Assembly (NCBI GenBank): GCA_025331565.1
Contig: JAFREQ010000045.1
Span: 434,001 to 498,000 of the forward strand
Reading direction: 5' to 3'
From: Holacanthus passer
Lineage: Eukaryota; Chordata; Actinopteri; Pomacanthidae
DNA length: 64,000 nucleotides
Shown piece after piece: positions 61,495 to 64,000 of this stretch (its first letter is position 1; the number at the start of each line of letters is the position of its first letter). Below the pieces are notes generated by a model. That model was given only the letters and a program-made list of their open reading frames with translations. It made no database searches and was not told where the DNA came from. Both the position numbers and the translations under genes were made by a program.

Positions 61495-64000
61495 TTACTT
61501 GAAGGAAGCACGGACAGAGCGACCCTTGAGCGGCTGGGGAGGGCGGTAGTTGTCCACCATGCAGCACTCGGATTCACCCTCGGCGGAGAAGAGCAGGCTG
61601 CGGAATTTGGCCATCTGTGAAAAGGGAGAAGACGTCGGCGTTAGTCATTCCTGCTGACCTCCTGTGACTGTCACTCAGCAAACACATCACTCGTCTCGCC
61701 TGCTGAGTCACCGACTTGAAGTCAGAGCCAGACTGAAGTTCTGCAGTTGTATTGCTGAAGCGTTGAAGGAATAGACATTACATTTATTCACCTTCTTGCC
61801 GAGCGTTGGATGAGCAGATCGATACCACTCTCATGTCTGTGCACTAAGAAGCTACAGTCTGCAGCTTAGTTCACCTCAGCAAAACTATCTAAATCCACCT
61901 ACCATCACCTCAAAAGCTCATTCATTAAAATGTGATATAATGTTTGCTTCTTGGCAAGAAAGTCAATAAGTGTATTTCCCCAGATGTCAAACAGTGTTGC
62001 CAGATTGGATAGATGTTTTCCAGCCCAAACACTCAAATATTATCTAAACTAAACAACACTAATCAATTCATAAATATAAGTATCATGGTTCGTCACAGTT
62101 TCTCAATGTTTTTCATATACTGTAGTTTTTAGTATAAAGTATAAATATTAAATGTTTATTTAATCTGGGTTATGTGTCGAACTATTTCTGAGCCGGGTGC
62201 TGTGACTGTGAGGTAAAACCACAACTCATTTTTTTTTCACTTTAGTTTTTTGGATGAATTAAAGAAACGAGATAAAACATGTTAATCAGAGCGATTTAGA
62301 GGAGCCGGTTGGCGGCTTCTTGAAAAAGCCAAACTAGCTGTTTCTAGTGTTTATACTAAAAAAAGATAACCGGCTGCTTGTGTTAGCTTCACATTAACTG
62401 TATGTGTTTTTTTCCTAAGATGGCGACGGGGTTCAATCATACCAAACCCTTTAATGATCATCCTAACCCTTAACCGTCATGTGTTTGCCAAGAAGGTTTG
62501 TTCGCTATGATTGGACAAGGAAGCAAATGAGTACATTTGCCAATGAGTCAAACTATTTCTTTAAGTCAGGCCGGGCAAGAAAAACAAGTCAGTGACTCCA
62601 TGATGGTGTCAGACGACCTATTTAAAGGATTTGTCATTAACTCTGGCTCATTTATTAGTCCATGATAATTACACCACTTCAGCCATTAAGTGTAATGTAC
62701 ACAGTGAGATACTATTCACTGCTGGTGCAACACAGTTCAGCTCGTGGGTGTCTCCTCTCACATTTAGCTGATAACACAACATTCACTAATGACATTTTTC
62801 ATATTCATAAATGACTTCTTTGTCATTATCGGCTCGACCGGCCTTATCCTGCACAAAGTCTAAAGGTTATGTCCACACGTCCTCACATGTTTACCCTTGA
62901 GACTCACACTCGCTGCAACGAAATAAACATTTGACCAGGCGGTGTTAATTTTCACTTGGACTAAAGAGTCCCACCACAAGGACAAACCTGCCTACAGAGT
63001 TTAGATTCATGGGTGGTTTGAAGTCAAATATCCATGTCAGGAGTGGGATTAGGGGTCATTTTAGGAGCGAATGCTGAGCAAATCTTGGTATGATGTCGAC
63101 TGTTTATGCATGAAACCACACACTCACTGAAGCTGCGTCTCTTCGCCTACAGAAAGTGATGTGTCGGACGAGCACTTCCTGTTGACTCCCCACATACTGA
63201 CTCAAACACTGTGGTAAAACATCACCGGCATCTGTGTGAACTCTAGACTGCTCTCATTCTCTTGATTTACCGAGTATCTTTTTTTTTTATTTGAAAGTGA
63301 AATAGACTGTGGTGTTGCATTTCCTTCCATCACAGAGTCTTTCTTCTTCTCGTTTCAGCTGTGCAGCTAATCTGAACAATTAAGCCCTTGATTTAGATCG
63401 TAGTGTGAGAGAGGATTTGCAGACGGGGCTATTCTAGACTTTGGGCACGCGGCCAAGCCTTCTGCACCCGCTGAATGGGCTCTGTGAGCAGCCATACCTG
63501 CTCGGAGCTGACAGTGATCGGCTCTTTGCAGACGATCCAGGTGACGCTCTCCAGCAGAGGGGGTGTGGTCAGAGAGCCGTCGTACGTCCAATAGTCCAGA
63601 CAACCAGGGAGCAAGGTGGCAGGGTCGAAGTTAGCGAAGGTGCTCTGCTTGCCCTGAAGACAAGAAAGAAAATAGTGAGCAGTTCAGTCAAATATCTTCA
63701 TCATAAATAATCAAATGCATGAGAATGTGGTTTTTATAGACACATACTTTGGCCTTGATGGTATCAAAGGTGTCCAGAACCTTCTGGAGGCTGGGATTTG
63801 CAGCACCAATCTGAAAAATACACATAATGCTGAAGGTTAATTATATGATCGTCAGCAAACAGTACAATGCATTTTAACAACTGAACTATGCATTGTGGTA
63901 AATGAAAGCCCAAGCATGATACTGACCTTCAGGAAGACTCCAACAACACCGAGCCCATCGGGCTGGCTGGCAGCCTCGCCAAAACTTGCATATTTGGTGT
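61495..64000 (-). CDS. Cytosolic alpha-carbonic anhydrase, C-terminal part (truncated by window edge)
   Basis: Zinc enzyme for reversible CO2 hydration. Four exons are read: 64000-63927 (5' end outside the window), 63810-63748, 63653-63498 and 61614-61495. The 63-nt and 156-nt lengths match exons 5 and 6 of vertebrate cytosolic CAs. Visible: NTKYASFGEAA, QPDGLGVVGVFLK, LDYWTYDGSLTTPPLLE with the active-site Thr pair (Thr199-Thr200 in CA2 numbering), VTWIVCKEPI, and the end FRSLLF...NYRPPQPLKGR...RASFK. The zinc-ligand histidines lie in exons outside the window. The last intron is long (1.9 kb). The sequence fits the fish CA1/CA2/CA13 group (the erythrocyte and general cytosolic forms); I cannot decide which one. 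Confidence 0.94.

Overview
This window is nuclear DNA from a ray-finned fish, probably a percomorph teleost. Coding exons are split by spliced introns, the proteins are vertebrate-type, and the non-coding DNA carries teleost-style repeats (AC, AT and AGG microsatellites, retrotransposon 3' tails, a short terminal-inverted-repeat element). The species cannot be named from the sequence alone. Exon boundaries were placed by eye from splice sites, reading frame and recalled family proteins; no alignment was run.

Layout. 1-2037 (-): first eight coding exons of mastl (Greatwall kinase), running off the left edge. 2757-9384 (+): complete 18-exon yme1l1 (mitochondrial inner-membrane AAA protease), head-to-head with mastl across a shared ~0.7 kb promoter. 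10693-17406 (+) and 26713-19339 (-): two complete animal-type iterative polyketide synthases (PKS A, 2084 aa; PKS B, 2102 aa), tail-to-tail with 1.9 kb between stop codons. 31851-28643 (-): complete 7-exon RDH12-like retinol dehydrogenase (297 aa). 32.1-60 kb: about 29 kb with no gene I can support, only repeats and scattered motifs. 64000-61495 (-): last four exons of a cytosolic alpha-carbonic anhydrase, entering from the right edge.

The PKS pair is the most interesting part. Both have KS-AT-DH-pseudoKR-degenerate ER-KR-ACP order and no thioesterase. Both have five small 5' exons of nearly identical length followed by one giant exon of about 5.5 kb. The proteins are clearly diverged, yet two short blocks of the KS domain are nearly identical at the nucleotide level, which suggests recent gene conversion between the inverted copies. 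PKS B departs from consensus at a DH glycine and at the first position of the KR nucleotide-binding motif, so the copies may make different products. Related vertebrate PKSs are linked to otolith seeding in fish and to a feather pigment in parrots; the product here is unknown.

The housekeeping genes (mastl, yme1l1) share a promoter but not a pathway. The RDH-like enzyme and the carbonic anhydrase have no demonstrated functional link to the PKS pair.
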